A stretch of 64,000 nt of DNA from Paenibacillus sp. FSL W8-0186 (GTDB lineage Bacteria; Bacillota; Bacilli; Paenibacillales; Paenibacillaceae): positions 1,350,001-1,414,000 of the forward strand of contig NZ_CP150207.1 of the NCBI RefSeq assembly GCF_037969765.1. The letters are read 5' to 3'. The position numbers and the translations under genes are program-made. The notes below the pieces were generated by a model. The model searched no databases. It was not told the DNA's origin and saw nothing but the letters and a program-made list of their open reading frames with translations. Positions 25,394 through 33,997 of this stretch are shown in pieces (position 1 is the stretch's first letter; each line of letters opens with the position of its first letter).

Positions 25394-26278
25394 ATGCTCT
25401 CTAAAGGTTATCGGAAGTACCTGTCTTTCTTTGCCTTTCTAGCGCCAGCATTTATAATCTACAGCATTTTCCTGCTCATTCCAACGCTTGGCGGCATGTT
25501 CTACAGCTTGACCGACTGGAACGGGCTAAACCGTGCCTATGATTTTGTAGGACTTGCTAACTTCGTGGAAATTTTGCGCGATGATCCGGATTTCATGCAT
25601 TCCCTGTGGTTTACGCTGAAATACGTGGTGATCATGGTCGTATTGCAGAACGTCTTCGCTTTGTTCCTTGCGGTGTTGATTGAATCAAAACGAAGATCGA
25701 AGGGATTTTTTAGAACGATATTTTTTATGCCCAATATGATCAGTCTGATCATCAGCGCGTTTATGTGGTCCTTTGTATTTACGCAAGTGCTGCCGCAAAT
25801 CGCCGAGAAAACGATACTCACCTTTCTCGATCAAGGGTGGATCGGCGATCCGAACGTTTCGTTCTACTCCATTATTATTGTGTCACTCTGGAACGGCGTC
25901 GGGTACATGATGATCATTTACTTGGCGGGACTGCAGGGCGTACCTCAGCACTTGCAGGAGGCGGCCATTATTGACGGAGCGAATGTGTACCAGCGCTTCA
26001 TGCGTGTAACCTTGCCAATGATCACCCACGCCTTGACCATCTGCTTGTTCCTTACGCTCAATGGTGCGTTCAAAGTGTTTGATGTCGTGTACGGCTTGAC
26101 CGGGGGCGGTCCGGGGCGCAGCACGCAGGTGATCACCTTGAACATATACGAGGAGGCGTTCTCCAACAACTTCAGGTACGGGTACGCCAGCGCAAAGTCG
26201 ATCATCCTGTTCCTGTTCATCCTCGTTTTTACCTTTATCCAAATTAGCGTCATGAAGAGAAAAGAGGTGGAATCATGA
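25394..26278 (+). CDS. Carbohydrate ABC transporter permease (UgpA/LacF type)
   Basis: A 294-aa inner-membrane subunit with six helices. The EAA motif that contacts the ATPase is visible as LQEAAIIDGANVYQRFMRVTLPMI near 195-218. The N-terminal region reads YLSFFAFLAPAFIIYSIFLLIPTL. The gene overlaps the next permease by 4 nt (ATGA), so both are made in equal amounts. It belongs to the CUT1 family, which imports oligosaccharides and uses a shared ATPase. Confidence 0.92.
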   Translation: MLSKGYRKYLSFFAFLAPAFIIYSIFLLIPTLGGMFYSLTDWNGLNRAYDFVGLANFVEILRDDPDFMHSLWFTLKYVVIMVVLQNVFALFLAVLIESKRRSKGFFRTIFFMPNMISLIISAFMWSFVFTQVLPQIAEKTILTFLDQGWIGDPNVSFYSIIIVSLWNGVGYMMIIYLAGLQGVPQHLQEAAIIDGANVYQRFMRVTLPMITHALTICLFLTLNGAFKVFDVVYGLTGGGPGRSTQVITLNIYEEAFSNNFRYGYASAKSIILFLFILVFTFIQISVMKRKEVES

Positions 26279-27102
26279 GAAAGCGAACAGCAGCCTCTTA
26301 TTTCGTTACTTTACTGCTCGCCGTGCTGGCCGCGGTTTCCTTTTTCCCCATTTACCTGGCGGTCATTAACTCGTTTAAGACCCAGGGGGAAATGTTCAGT
26401 TCTGTCATGGCGCTGCCGACGAAGCTTCACTTTGAAAACTATGTGTACGCTTTTCAGCAAATCAATCTGCTCAACAGCGTGAAGAACTCGGTGATCGTGT
26501 CGATTATGGGAGTTGGCGGTATTATTTTTGCGGCTGGCTTGGCTGGATATAAACTGTCGCGTACACCCGGGAAGCTGAGCAACTTCATTTTCTTCCTGTT
26601 CATCGCTTCGATGCTCGTGCCGTTTCATTCCATCATGATTTCGCTGACCAGAGTGGCTAAGAGCTTGGCCGTACAAGGCACGACCTACGGATTGGGCCTG
26701 ATCTATATCGGGCTTGGCGTGAATATGGCGGTGTTCCTGTATCACGGCTTCGTCAAGACCATTCCGAAGGAGCTGGAGGAGTCGGCGAGAATCGATGGCT
26801 GCGGCGATTTTCAGACTTATTTTCGCATCATCTTCCCCTTGCTGCTGCCGATTTCAGTCACGATTGGAATTCTGAACTTCCTGTGGATCTGGAATGACTT
26901 CCTGCTTCCGCTGCTTATGCTGACCGACGTTAACCGGTACACGTTGATTCTGTCCACGAACATGCTGTTCGGCGAGTACAACAAAGAGTGGTCGCTCATT
27001 CTGGCGGCGCTCGTACTAACGGCCATTCCGGTCGTCATTATTTATTCGATCTTCCAGCGCTTTATTATGGAAGGCATTACGGAGGGTGCGGTTAAGGGGT
27101 AG
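26275..27102 (+). CDS. Carbohydrate ABC transporter permease (UgpE/LacG type)
   Basis: A 275-aa partner permease with six helices and the EAA motif LEESARIDGCGDFQTYFRIIFPLL near 170-193. The C-terminus IFQRFIMEGITEGAVKG is the classic ending of CUT1 second permeases. It starts inside the end of the first permease (ATGA overlap). It is followed after 70 nt by the GH42 gene in the same direction, so the operon couples import to cytoplasmic hydrolysis. Confidence 0.92.
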   Translation: MRKRTAASYFVTLLLAVLAAVSFFPIYLAVINSFKTQGEMFSSVMALPTKLHFENYVYAFQQINLLNSVKNSVIVSIMGVGGIIFAAGLAGYKLSRTPGKLSNFIFFLFIASMLVPFHSIMISLTRVAKSLAVQGTTYGLGLIYIGLGVNMAVFLYHGFVKTIPKELEESARIDGCGDFQTYFRIIFPLLLPISVTIGILNFLWIWNDFLLPLLMLTDVNRYTLILSTNMLFGEYNKEWSLILAALVLTAIPVVIIYSIFQRFIMEGITEGAVKG

Positions 27103-27172
27103 GCAGGCAGCCACGTTAAGAGGGCGCGTGAGAAGAATGGAAGAATGCTTCATCAAGAGAGGAGAGACGACT

Positions 27173-29185
27173 GTGCAGAAAATGCAAAAGCTTTATTATG
27201 GAGTCGCTTATTACGATGAGTATATGCCTTACGACCGGTTGGATCAGGATATTCAAATGATGAAGGATGCCGGCATTAATGTGGTGCGCATCGGGGAATC
27301 GACCTGGAGCACGCATGAGCCGCAGAGCGGTGTGTTTGATTTTACCTCGCTGGATCGCGTCTTAGAGGCGATGCATGCAGCGGGTATTCAGGTCATCGTC
27401 GGAACCCCGACTTATGCGGTTCCTACCTGGATGGTGAAGGAGCACCCGGATGTGCTGGCGGTGACGCCGCAAGGAGAAGGGCGCTATGGAGCAAGGCAAA
27501 TCATGGACATAACGAATCCAAAATACCTGTTCTACGCCGAGAGAATCATCCGCAAAATGATGGAGCGCGTGAAGGATCATCCGGCCGTCATCGGGTACCA
27601 GACCGACAATGAGACGAAGCATTATCATACGGCAGGGCCCAACGTACAGGTACAGTTCGTGAAATATATGAGAGAGAAATTCAGAACCGTGGAGAAGGTA
27701 AACGAGGAGTTTGGACTCGCTTACTGGAGCAACCGGATCAACAGCTGGGAGGACTTCCCTTCGGTCGTCGCGACGATCAACGGCAGCCTGGGCGCCGAGT
27801 TTGCCCGCTTCCAGCGGAAGCTGGTGACCGACTTTCTGGCCTGGCAGGTGGCCATTGTAAACGAGTATAAACGTCCGGATCAATTCGTGACCCAGAACTT
27901 CGATTTCGAGTGGCGGGGTTATTCCTATGGGGTACAGCCGGATGTCGACCATTTCGCGGCTTCCGAAGCTTTTGACATTACCGGGGTCGATATTTACCAT
28001 CCGTCGCAGGATGATTTGACCGGCATCGAAATTTCGTTCGGCGGCGATGTGGCCCGTTCTACGAAAGGAACCAGCTATCTCGTGCTGGAGACGGAAGCTC
28101 AGGCGTTTGCCCATTGGGTCCCGTATCCGGGTCAGCTGCGGTTGCAGGCGTTCAGCCATCTCGCCTCCGGGGCAAATATGGTGGCATACTGGCACTGGCA
28201 TTCAATCCATAATTCATTCGAGACGTATTGGAAAGGACTGCTCAGTCATGATTTTGAGCCGAACCCGGTCTATAACGAGGCGAAGACGATCGGACGCGAT
28301 TTTGCCAGACTATCTTCGAAGCTCGTGAATTTGCAGAAAAAAAATCAGGCCGCCATGCTCGTCAGCAACGAAGCGCTGACTGCGCTGGAGTGGTTCAAGC
28401 TGCCGGGCCAGGAGAAGAATTACAACGATGTGGTTCGACTCATGTACGACCAGTTGTACAAGATGAACATCGGCTGCGATATCGTGCATCCATCCAGCGC
28501 CAATCTGAATGACTATAAGCTGCTGATCGTACCGGCATTGTATGCAGCATCTGATGAGCTGCTCGAAAGATTGAATAATTTTGTACGCCAAGGCGGACAT
28601 ATCGTCTATTCCTTCAAGAGCGGATTTACGAACGAACACATAAAGGTAAGAACGACACATCAGCCAGGCATCATCAACGAAGCCTGCGGCATTTATTACA
28701 GCATGTTCGTCGAGCCGAACAATGTGTCGCTGAAAGGCGATCCCTTCGGCGTCGGCGAGGAGCACAATGTTGTGGAGACGTGGATGGAGCTGATTACGCC
28801 GACGACGGCGGAGGTGCTTGCCTATTATGACCACCCGCATTGGGGAGTCTATGCGGCGATTACCCGCAATACGTACGGCGACGGGGTCGCGACTTATATC
28901 GGCTGTCTGCCGAGCCCGGCGATTATGCGCCAGGTGCTGGAGCAAGCGGTGAAGGAGGCGGGACTGTGGGGCAAGGATCAGGAGATCGCTTTCCCGCTGA
29001 TCACGAAGTCCGGCTGGAACGAAGCGGGCAAGCTCGTCCATTACTATATGAACTATTCCGATGAAGAGCAGGTCATGACGTACCCGCATCCGAACGGCGA
29101 GGAATTGCTGGCGGGACGAAGCGTGGCAAGCGGGGAGCAGTTGACCCTGGAGCGCTGGGGCGTACTGATTATAGAGGAGAAGTGA
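27173..29185 (+). CDS. Beta-galactosidase, glycoside hydrolase family 42
   Basis: A 670-aa cytoplasmic retaining glycosidase. The TIM barrel opens with YGVAYYDEYMPYDRLDQDIQMMKDAGINVVRIGESTWS. The acid/base is Glu147 in YQTDNE and the nucleophile Glu306 in LVLETEAQ. A trimerisation domain (about 390-600, AMLVSNEALTALEWFKLPG onward) and a small C-terminal beta domain complete the GH42 plan and the normal length. The start is assigned to GTG 27173 after GAGAGGAGAG; ATG 27182 is the alternative. There is no signal peptide, so it acts on imported beta-galactosides. A longer in-frame extension overlapping the permease gene has no ribosome site. Confidence 0.9.
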   Translation: MQKMQKLYYGVAYYDEYMPYDRLDQDIQMMKDAGINVVRIGESTWSTHEPQSGVFDFTSLDRVLEAMHAAGIQVIVGTPTYAVPTWMVKEHPDVLAVTPQGEGRYGARQIMDITNPKYLFYAERIIRKMMERVKDHPAVIGYQTDNETKHYHTAGPNVQVQFVKYMREKFRTVEKVNEEFGLAYWSNRINSWEDFPSVVATINGSLGAEFARFQRKLVTDFLAWQVAIVNEYKRPDQFVTQNFDFEWRGYSYGVQPDVDHFAASEAFDITGVDIYHPSQDDLTGIEISFGGDVARSTKGTSYLVLETEAQAFAHWVPYPGQLRLQAFSHLASGANMVAYWHWHSIHNSFETYWKGLLSHDFEPNPVYNEAKTIGRDFARLSSKLVNLQKKNQAAMLVSNEALTALEWFKLPGQEKNYNDVVRLMYDQLYKMNIGCDIVHPSSANLNDYKLLIVPALYAASDELLERLNNFVRQGGHIVYSFKSGFTNEHIKVRTTHQPGIINEACGIYYSMFVEPNNVSLKGDPFGVGEEHNVVETWMELITPTTAEVLAYYDHPHWGVYAAITRNTYGDGVATYIGCLPSPAIMRQVLEQAVKEAGLWGKDQEIAFPLITKSGWNEAGKLVHYYMNYSDEEQVMTYPHPNGEELLAGRSVASGEQLTLERWGVLIIEEK

Positions 29186-29264
29186 CGGAAGCACAGCAGC
29201 TCAGCAGCTTAGCAACTTAGCGGCTCTTCAACGGACATCATAATACTCAGGAGGTTCAGTCCCA

Positions 29265-30629
29265 ATGAATAAGACATGGATTTCTACGACGCAGCAGGAA
29301 TATTGGCAGGAGCAGGTGCTCCCCCTTGCGGGAGCTAGTGCGTTCAACATATCGCCAAATGCAGGGAACGAAGCGGGTTCAACTCACCTGCCGGCAAGCC
29401 TGCAGGTAACGGAGGAGCAGTACCAGACCGTAGATGGCTTTGGCGGATGCTTCAATGAGCTCGGTTATTTTGCGCTCCAGCACATCTCCGATGAAGAGCG
29501 AAAGGAGGTGATGAAGAAACTGTTCGATCCTGACGGAGAATGCCGGTTCAGCATTTGCCGGCTGCCGATGGGAGCGAGCGATTATGCCGCCGAGTGGTAC
29601 AGCCTGAACGAGACGGACGGCGATTACGCGATGGAGCATTTCTCAATCGAGCGGGACAAGCAGGTTCTCATTCCTTATATAAAAGAAGCACTGCGCTGGA
29701 ACCCCAATCTGACGTTATTCGCTTCGCCTTGGAGCCCGCCGACCTGGATGAAGCATCCGAAAGCGTACAACTACGGAACGCTGCGGTGGGAGCCGGACGT
29801 TCTGCAAGCCTACGCCTTATACTTCGTCAAATTCGTTCAAGCTTATGCCGAGGAAGGCATCACGATTCATCAAGTGTATGTACAGAACGAGCCTGTCGCC
29901 GATCAGAAGTTCCCTTCCTGCGTGTGGACCGGCGAGCAGCTGCGCGACTTCATTCGCGATTATCTCGGCCCGGCCTTCCGGGAGCACGGATTGACCACGG
30001 AAATTTGGCTGGGAACGATTAACGGCCCTGATCCGTACCGTCAGGAGAACACCGATTATGATGTCTATGCCAATGTGGTGCTGAGCGATCCGGAGGCCAG
30101 ACAGTACATCAGCGGTGTCGGCTATCAGTGGGCCGGTAAATATGCCCTGCAGCGCACGGTAGAGAGCTACCCCGAGCTCCGCTACATGCAGACGGAGAAT
30201 GAATGCGGCGATGGCAAAAACAGCTGGGAATATGCTCATTACGTGTTCAACCTGTACAAGCATTATTACACCAATGGCGTAAACAGCTACATCTATTGGA
30301 ATATGGTGCTGGAGCCGGGCGGCCGCAGCACTTGGGGCTGGACGCAAAACGCGATGATCACGGCCGATCCGGATACGAAGCGGGTCGTTTACAATCCCGA
30401 ATATTACGTGATGCGCCATTTCTCGTACTTTATCCAGCCGGGAGCCGTACGTCTTGGCATCCGAGGAACGTCGGCCGGGAACGCGCTTGCTTTCCAGAAC
30501 CCGGACGGAGGCCGGATCGTAATCGTAGCGAACCCGTTTAAAGAGCCAAGAACGCTGTCGCTGCAGGTCGGGAGCGAATCCATCTCCTGCGAGCTGCCGG
30601 CATTATCGTTCCATACGTTCAACATTTAA
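29265..30629 (+). CDS. Glycoside hydrolase family 30 protein
   Basis: A 454-aa (beta/alpha)8 enzyme with a side beta-domain. The opening QTVDGFGGCFNELGYFALQHIS is the GH30 signature, followed by ICRLPMGASDYAAEWYSLNE and the ASPWSPPTWMK loop. The acid/base is Glu209 in YVQNEPV and the nucleophile Glu311 in MQTENECG. The C-terminal strand-rich part returns to the side domain (GRIVIVANPFKEPRTLSLQVG). No signal peptide is present, so it is cytoplasmic, unlike many secreted GH30 enzymes. The family includes beta-glucosylceramidase-type, beta-1,6-glucanase and beta-xylosidase activities; the exact one cannot be read. Its coupling to a GH42 suggests successive trimming of an imported beta-linked oligosaccharide. 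Confidence 0.88.
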   Translation: MNKTWISTTQQEYWQEQVLPLAGASAFNISPNAGNEAGSTHLPASLQVTEEQYQTVDGFGGCFNELGYFALQHISDEERKEVMKKLFDPDGECRFSICRLPMGASDYAAEWYSLNETDGDYAMEHFSIERDKQVLIPYIKEALRWNPNLTLFASPWSPPTWMKHPKAYNYGTLRWEPDVLQAYALYFVKFVQAYAEEGITIHQVYVQNEPVADQKFPSCVWTGEQLRDFIRDYLGPAFREHGLTTEIWLGTINGPDPYRQENTDYDVYANVVLSDPEARQYISGVGYQWAGKYALQRTVESYPELRYMQTENECGDGKNSWEYAHYVFNLYKHYYTNGVNSYIYWNMVLEPGGRSTWGWTQNAMITADPDTKRVVYNPEYYVMRHFSYFIQPGAVRLGIRGTSAGNALAFQNPDGGRIVIVANPFKEPRTLSLQVGSESISCELPALSFHTFNI

Positions 30630-30640
30630 TCGTGTTTGCA

Positions 30641-30671
30641 AAGAGAGTTGTGAACCACAGCTCTCTTTTTT
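30641..30671 (+). terminator. Terminator of the glycosidase operon
   Basis: AGAGAGTTGTG pairs with CACAGCTCTCT (one mismatch) and TTTTTT follows. Confidence 0.85.
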
Positions 30672-30769
30672 GCTTGATGATATTGAAAGGCATGCGGACT
30701 TGAAATTTCATGGATTATACAAATCAAAGGCCGCAACCTGTCCGCTCCTTGACCGGAGCCTGTCCCACT

Positions 30770-30883
30770 TTGCCAAGATAACCGGGCTATTATGATAGTG
30801 TGGGAATGAGATTCAGGGACACCACAAATGGGCAGACAACTTATGTCATGGCTGGCGATTCGCCGGCTTTTTTTGTTGTGGTG
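30770..30883 (+). promoter_or_regulatory. Leader of the tailocin operon with nested hairpins and an internal terminator
   Basis: A weak promoter is possible (TTGCCA at about 30770, TATGAT 15 nt later). Inside the leader, GCTGGCG-ATT-CGCCGGC (30851-30867) is followed by seven T residues, a full intrinsic terminator only about 60 nt before the first tail gene. An outer stem CACCACAA (30820-30827) with TTGTGGTG (30876-30883) encloses it. This suggests an attenuator or a short terminated RNA that gates tail expression; no leader peptide was found. Confidence 0.5.
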
Positions 30884-30935
30884 CAAATCCCAGATCCATT
30901 CCCGCTCAAGATCGATGATAAGAAAGGAGGGGGCT

Positions 30936-31379
30936 ATGAACACAGTAAGTTTAAATCGCATTCGTAAGGGGATCGCAGGCGCTCTGGCGAAAGCATTTCC
31001 TGGCACAACTATTTACGACGAAGAGATTGAGAATCAGCAGGGCCTGGAAACACCATATTTCATGGTTCAATTGCTAACAACATCACAAGTGCAAGAACTG
31101 GACAGGCGCTATCACCGCACTCATACCTTCGACATTGGCTTTTTCCCGGAAGGCCCGCAATACAACGAAGAGGCTCATGCAACCGCAGAAATACTCTATG
31201 ATGCGCTAGCGACAGTAGAGATCGATGGCGAATTATACCGGGGACTGAATATGAAGCATGAAGTTAATGATCAGACATTACATTTCTTCGTGGATTATAA
31301 CTTCTGGGTGTGGAAGCCGCAGCCGGAAACACCAAAAATGCAAACACTCGAGCGGGAGGGATTCTTAAATTATGGCTAA
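30936..31379 (+). CDS. Phage tail terminator-like protein (XkdJ-position, DUF6838-like)
   Basis: A 147-aa protein, first gene of the tail cluster. The N-terminal helix TVSLNRIRKGIAGALAKAFP leads into a small alpha/beta fold with FMVQLLTTSQVQELDRRYHRTHTFDIGFFP. Proteins of this size and pattern occupy the place before the sheath gene in PBSX-type loci and are taken to cap the tail. ATG 30936 follows AAAGGAGGGGG; a longer in-frame reading from 30828 crosses the leader terminator and is rejected. It overlaps the next gene by 8 nt. Confidence 0.75.
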   Translation: MNTVSLNRIRKGIAGALAKAFPGTTIYDEEIENQQGLETPYFMVQLLTTSQVQELDRRYHRTHTFDIGFFPEGPQYNEEAHATAEILYDALATVEIDGELYRGLNMKHEVNDQTLHFFVDYNFWVWKPQPETPKMQTLEREGFLNYG

Positions 31380-31566
31380 AAAAGAAGAAGATACAAAGCA
31401 AAAGACGAACGCAGCTCGCTTTACGAAGGAACAATTTGTGCAATCTGAGCAGTGGCAAGGTGTTGATCGAGATATCCTTAGCAGCGTGCTGGAGGATAAC
31501 AAGACTTATACCATCGCACAAGCGAAACAGTTAGTAGAACAATTTATGATCAGAGAGGTGAAATAA
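31372..31566 (+). CDS. YqzN/YkzM-like small phage protein
   Basis: A 64-aa basic, helical protein. Its core FTKEQFVQSEQWQGVDRDILSSVLEDNKTYTIAQAKQLV resembles the small YqzN/YkzM proteins found just before the sheath gene in PBSX and skin prophages. Position and pattern support the assignment. It overlaps the preceding gene by 8 nt, and its stop directly abuts the sheath ATG. The function is unknown; it may be a sheath or assembly accessory. Confidence 0.75.
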   Translation: MAKKEEDTKQKTNAARFTKEQFVQSEQWQGVDRDILSSVLEDNKTYTIAQAKQLVEQFMIREVK

Positions 31567-32892
31567 ATGGGCGGCACATGGACTACACAAAACAAAGTAT
31601 TGCCTGATGTGTACATTAATTTCAAATCTGAAGCTCAGGCACTTGGTAAATTAGGAGAACGAGGTATATTGGCGGTTCCCGCTCATCTGCCTTGGGGGAG
31701 AGAAGGAATCACGACACTTGAAGCAAGCACATTTATGCAGAACTCGTTAGCTGCTATCGGCTTTCATGCGGTCGACTCACGGATCAGGCATATTTCTGCG
31801 GCACTTTCCCATGTTAATCAAGTATTGATTTATCGCTTAGGAGCAAACGGGGCAGTGAAGGCAAGCGCCGTGTCAGGCAGTTTGACAGCGACGGCTAAAT
31901 ACGGCGGCTCGCGAGGAAATGACCTGAAAGTATCGATCCAGTCCAACATAGATATGCTGGGCTTTTTTAATGTCATTACCTATTTGGATCAGGAGGAAGT
32001 GGATATTCAGACTGTCGAAAAAGCAGAGGATCTGGTATCCAATGACTTTGTGGACTTTAGTGGTACAGGCGTGCTGACAGACGCTGCTGTGACCTCCTTG
32101 GAGGGCGGGGCGGACGGTTCTGGCGGAGCTGGGGAATATGCCGCGGCCCTTGCTGCGTTTGAGGCGGAGGAATTTGACGTGTTGGCGGTGCCTACAGAAG
32201 ATAGTGTCATTAAATCACTCGCAACGGCCTATACCAAACGTCTCCGGGAGAACGAGGGGAAGAAGTTTCAGACCATGCTGTGCAACTATCCTGAAGCGGA
32301 TCATGAAGGTGTAATCAGCCTGAAAAACGGTGTTGTGACCGCTGACGGATTAACGGTAGAACCGACCTATCTGGTATGGGAGATTGCAGCTATGGAAGCA
32401 GGGGCAAACGTCAACCAATCTTTGACTTGTGCGGTGATCCCTAACGCTGCTGATGTATCTCCGAAATATACGAAGACAGAGCTTGTTCAGGCGATTAGTA
32501 ATGGCGAAATGGTGCTTGCAGCCGACAACGGACAGGTACGAATTGTGCAGGATATTAATACGCTCACGACATTTACGATGGACCGGGGTAAGCATTTTAG
32601 CAAAAACCGGATTATTCGCACCTTGGACGCCATCGCTAATGATATATCCAGGGTGTTCAAACAGCACTTTCTCGGCAAAGTATCCAATGATGCAGACGGA
32701 CGAAATCTGTTTAAAGCCGAAGCGGTCTCTTATCTCGAGAGCTTGCAGAATATTGGTGCGATCCAAAATTTTGACTCTCAAAAAGATATTGAAGTGTTGC
32801 CGGGCAAGGATTCAGATTCCATTGGAATCAACCTTTGGATTCAAGCCGTGGATAGCGTCGAAAAAATTTATATCAGTGTCACAGTACGTTAA
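31567..32892 (+). CDS. Contractile tail sheath protein (XkdK-like)
   Basis: A 441-aa sheath subunit, the contracting outer tube of the tail particle. The N-terminal GTWTTQNKVLPDVYINFKSEA arm, a core with TATAKYGGSRGNDLKVSIQ and a Gly-rich loop (EGGADGSGG), and the C-terminal region RVFKQHFLGKVSNDADGRNLFKAEAVSYLESLQNIGAIQNF match myovirus-like sheath proteins of the PBSX type. The length is usual. AGAGAGGTGA precedes the ATG. It is followed 14 nt after its stop by the tube gene, the conserved sheath-tube pair. Confidence 0.9.
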   Translation: MGGTWTTQNKVLPDVYINFKSEAQALGKLGERGILAVPAHLPWGREGITTLEASTFMQNSLAAIGFHAVDSRIRHISAALSHVNQVLIYRLGANGAVKASAVSGSLTATAKYGGSRGNDLKVSIQSNIDMLGFFNVITYLDQEEVDIQTVEKAEDLVSNDFVDFSGTGVLTDAAVTSLEGGADGSGGAGEYAAALAAFEAEEFDVLAVPTEDSVIKSLATAYTKRLRENEGKKFQTMLCNYPEADHEGVISLKNGVVTADGLTVEPTYLVWEIAAMEAGANVNQSLTCAVIPNAADVSPKYTKTELVQAISNGEMVLAADNGQVRIVQDINTLTTFTMDRGKHFSKNRIIRTLDAIANDISRVFKQHFLGKVSNDADGRNLFKAEAVSYLESLQNIGAIQNFDSQKDIEVLPGKDSDSIGINLWIQAVDSVEKIYISVTVR

Positions 32893-32906
32893 GGGAGGAT
32901 TCATAA

Positions 32907-33368
32907 ATGGGAGTATTTAATGTTAAAGATGCCATTAGCGGCAAGACTGCACGAGCCTTTGTAACCATCAACGGACGGGTGGAGGAATTACTCTACGGCA
33001 AGACCGGGGAAGCCACCGCCGAGAAAAACAAAGTGGATGTGCCTGTGCTTGGTAAAACGAATACGCCACAGCGTGCTGCTGGATGGAAGGGCACCGGCAC
33101 GTTGACGGTCTATTATGTAACGTCGCTGTTTAGGGAATTGATGATCAACTATATTAAAACAGGTGAGGATTTTTGGTTTGATCTAATGATGGTCAACGAG
33201 CAGCCGGGAAGTGCTGCGGGTAAGCAAACCATCATTCTCAAAAACTGCAATGTCGATAGTCTGATCCTCTCCAAATTTGATGCCACCAGCGACGATATGC
33301 TGGAGGAGGAAATTCCGTTTACGTTTGAGGATGTGGACATGCCGGATATGTTTAATACTATTCAATAA
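32907..33368 (+). CDS. Tail tube protein (XkdM-like)
   Basis: A 153-aa inner-tube protein (DUF2001/XkdM). Characteristic segments are DAISGKTARAFVTINGRVEELLYGK at the N-terminus, GKTNTPQRAAGWKGTGTLTVYYVTSLFRELM in the middle, and the C-terminal LEEEIPFTFEDVDMPDMFN. It forms hexamer rings stacked inside the sheath. It lies directly after the sheath gene with AGGGAGG upstream. Confidence 0.9.
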   Translation: MGVFNVKDAISGKTARAFVTINGRVEELLYGKTGEATAEKNKVDVPVLGKTNTPQRAAGWKGTGTLTVYYVTSLFRELMINYIKTGEDFWFDLMMVNEQPGSAAGKQTIILKNCNVDSLILSKFDATSDDMLEEEIPFTFEDVDMPDMFNTIQ

Positions 33369-33388
33369 AAGAGAAAGAGGGAATAGAT

Positions 33389-33966
33389 ATGAGCTTGCAA
33401 GATTTTTTGAACGCTAACCCCATTGATGGTTTGACGGAAGAAGTGACCGTGTCCAAGCGGTTTAAAGATGCGGAGGGAAACCTGTTAAAGTTCAAGATCA
33501 AGGCCATGACAGGTCCTGATTTTGAGGAGCTTCGCAAACGTTCAACCACCATCCTTAAAAAAGGGAAGGTAGAGTTTAATGCGCAGCAGTTTAACACGAC
33601 ATCTGTCATCAATAACACGCTCGTACCTGACTTTAAAGATGCGGAGTCCATCAGTAAACTTGGTTGTACCACTCCTGAGCAATACGTAAATAAAGTGCTG
33701 TTGCCCGGTGAGATTGCTACGCTTGCTGAACACATCCAACGGCTGAGCGGTTTTGATGTTGGGATGGAGGATCTGGTGGAAGAAGCAAAAAACTAATCCG
33801 GGAGGGCGACAGTGAGGCAAATTATGCTTACTATGCCCTCCACAAGTTTCATAAATGGCCTAATGAGTTTTTAGCCCTTTCTAGAGAAGAGAGGGCTTTT
33901 GTTATGGCTTGCATTGATGAAAGGGTAGCAGCGGAAGATAAAGCGGCGAAAAAGATGAAGAGATAG
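33389..33966 (+). CDS. Tail assembly chaperone with programmed -1 frameshift (XkdN-like)
   Basis: The zero-frame product is 135 aa (33389-33796) and resembles XkdN, with VTVSKRFKDAEGNLLKFKIKAMTGPDFEELRKR. At 33787-33793 the zero frame contains A-AAA-AAC, a classic -1 slippery heptamer, directly before the TAA stop. The -1 frame stays open for 57 codons to TAG 33964-33966 and encodes YAYYALHKFHKWPNEFLALS, the pattern of downstream chaperone parts in other tail loci. A stem GGAGGGC (33801-33807) with GCCCTCC (33835-33841) starts 7 nt after the heptamer. The long form would be about 192 aa. Such G/GT-type pairs load the tape measure during tail assembly. Confidence 0.85.
33787..33841 (+). other. 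Programmed -1 ribosomal frameshift element
   Basis: Heptamer A-AAA-AAC at 33787-33793, a 7-nt spacer including the zero-frame stop, then a 7-bp stem GGAGGGC/GCCCTCC with a 27-nt loop. Spacing and composition are those of known -1 sites. Confidence 0.8.
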
Positions 33967-33997
33967 GTATTTGCTTCGAAAGAAGGTGAAGTACAAA

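Noticed and set aside
24556..25395. 279-codon minus-strand frame opposite the binding-protein gene
   Set aside because: Shadow of the confident lipoprotein gene on the plus strand.
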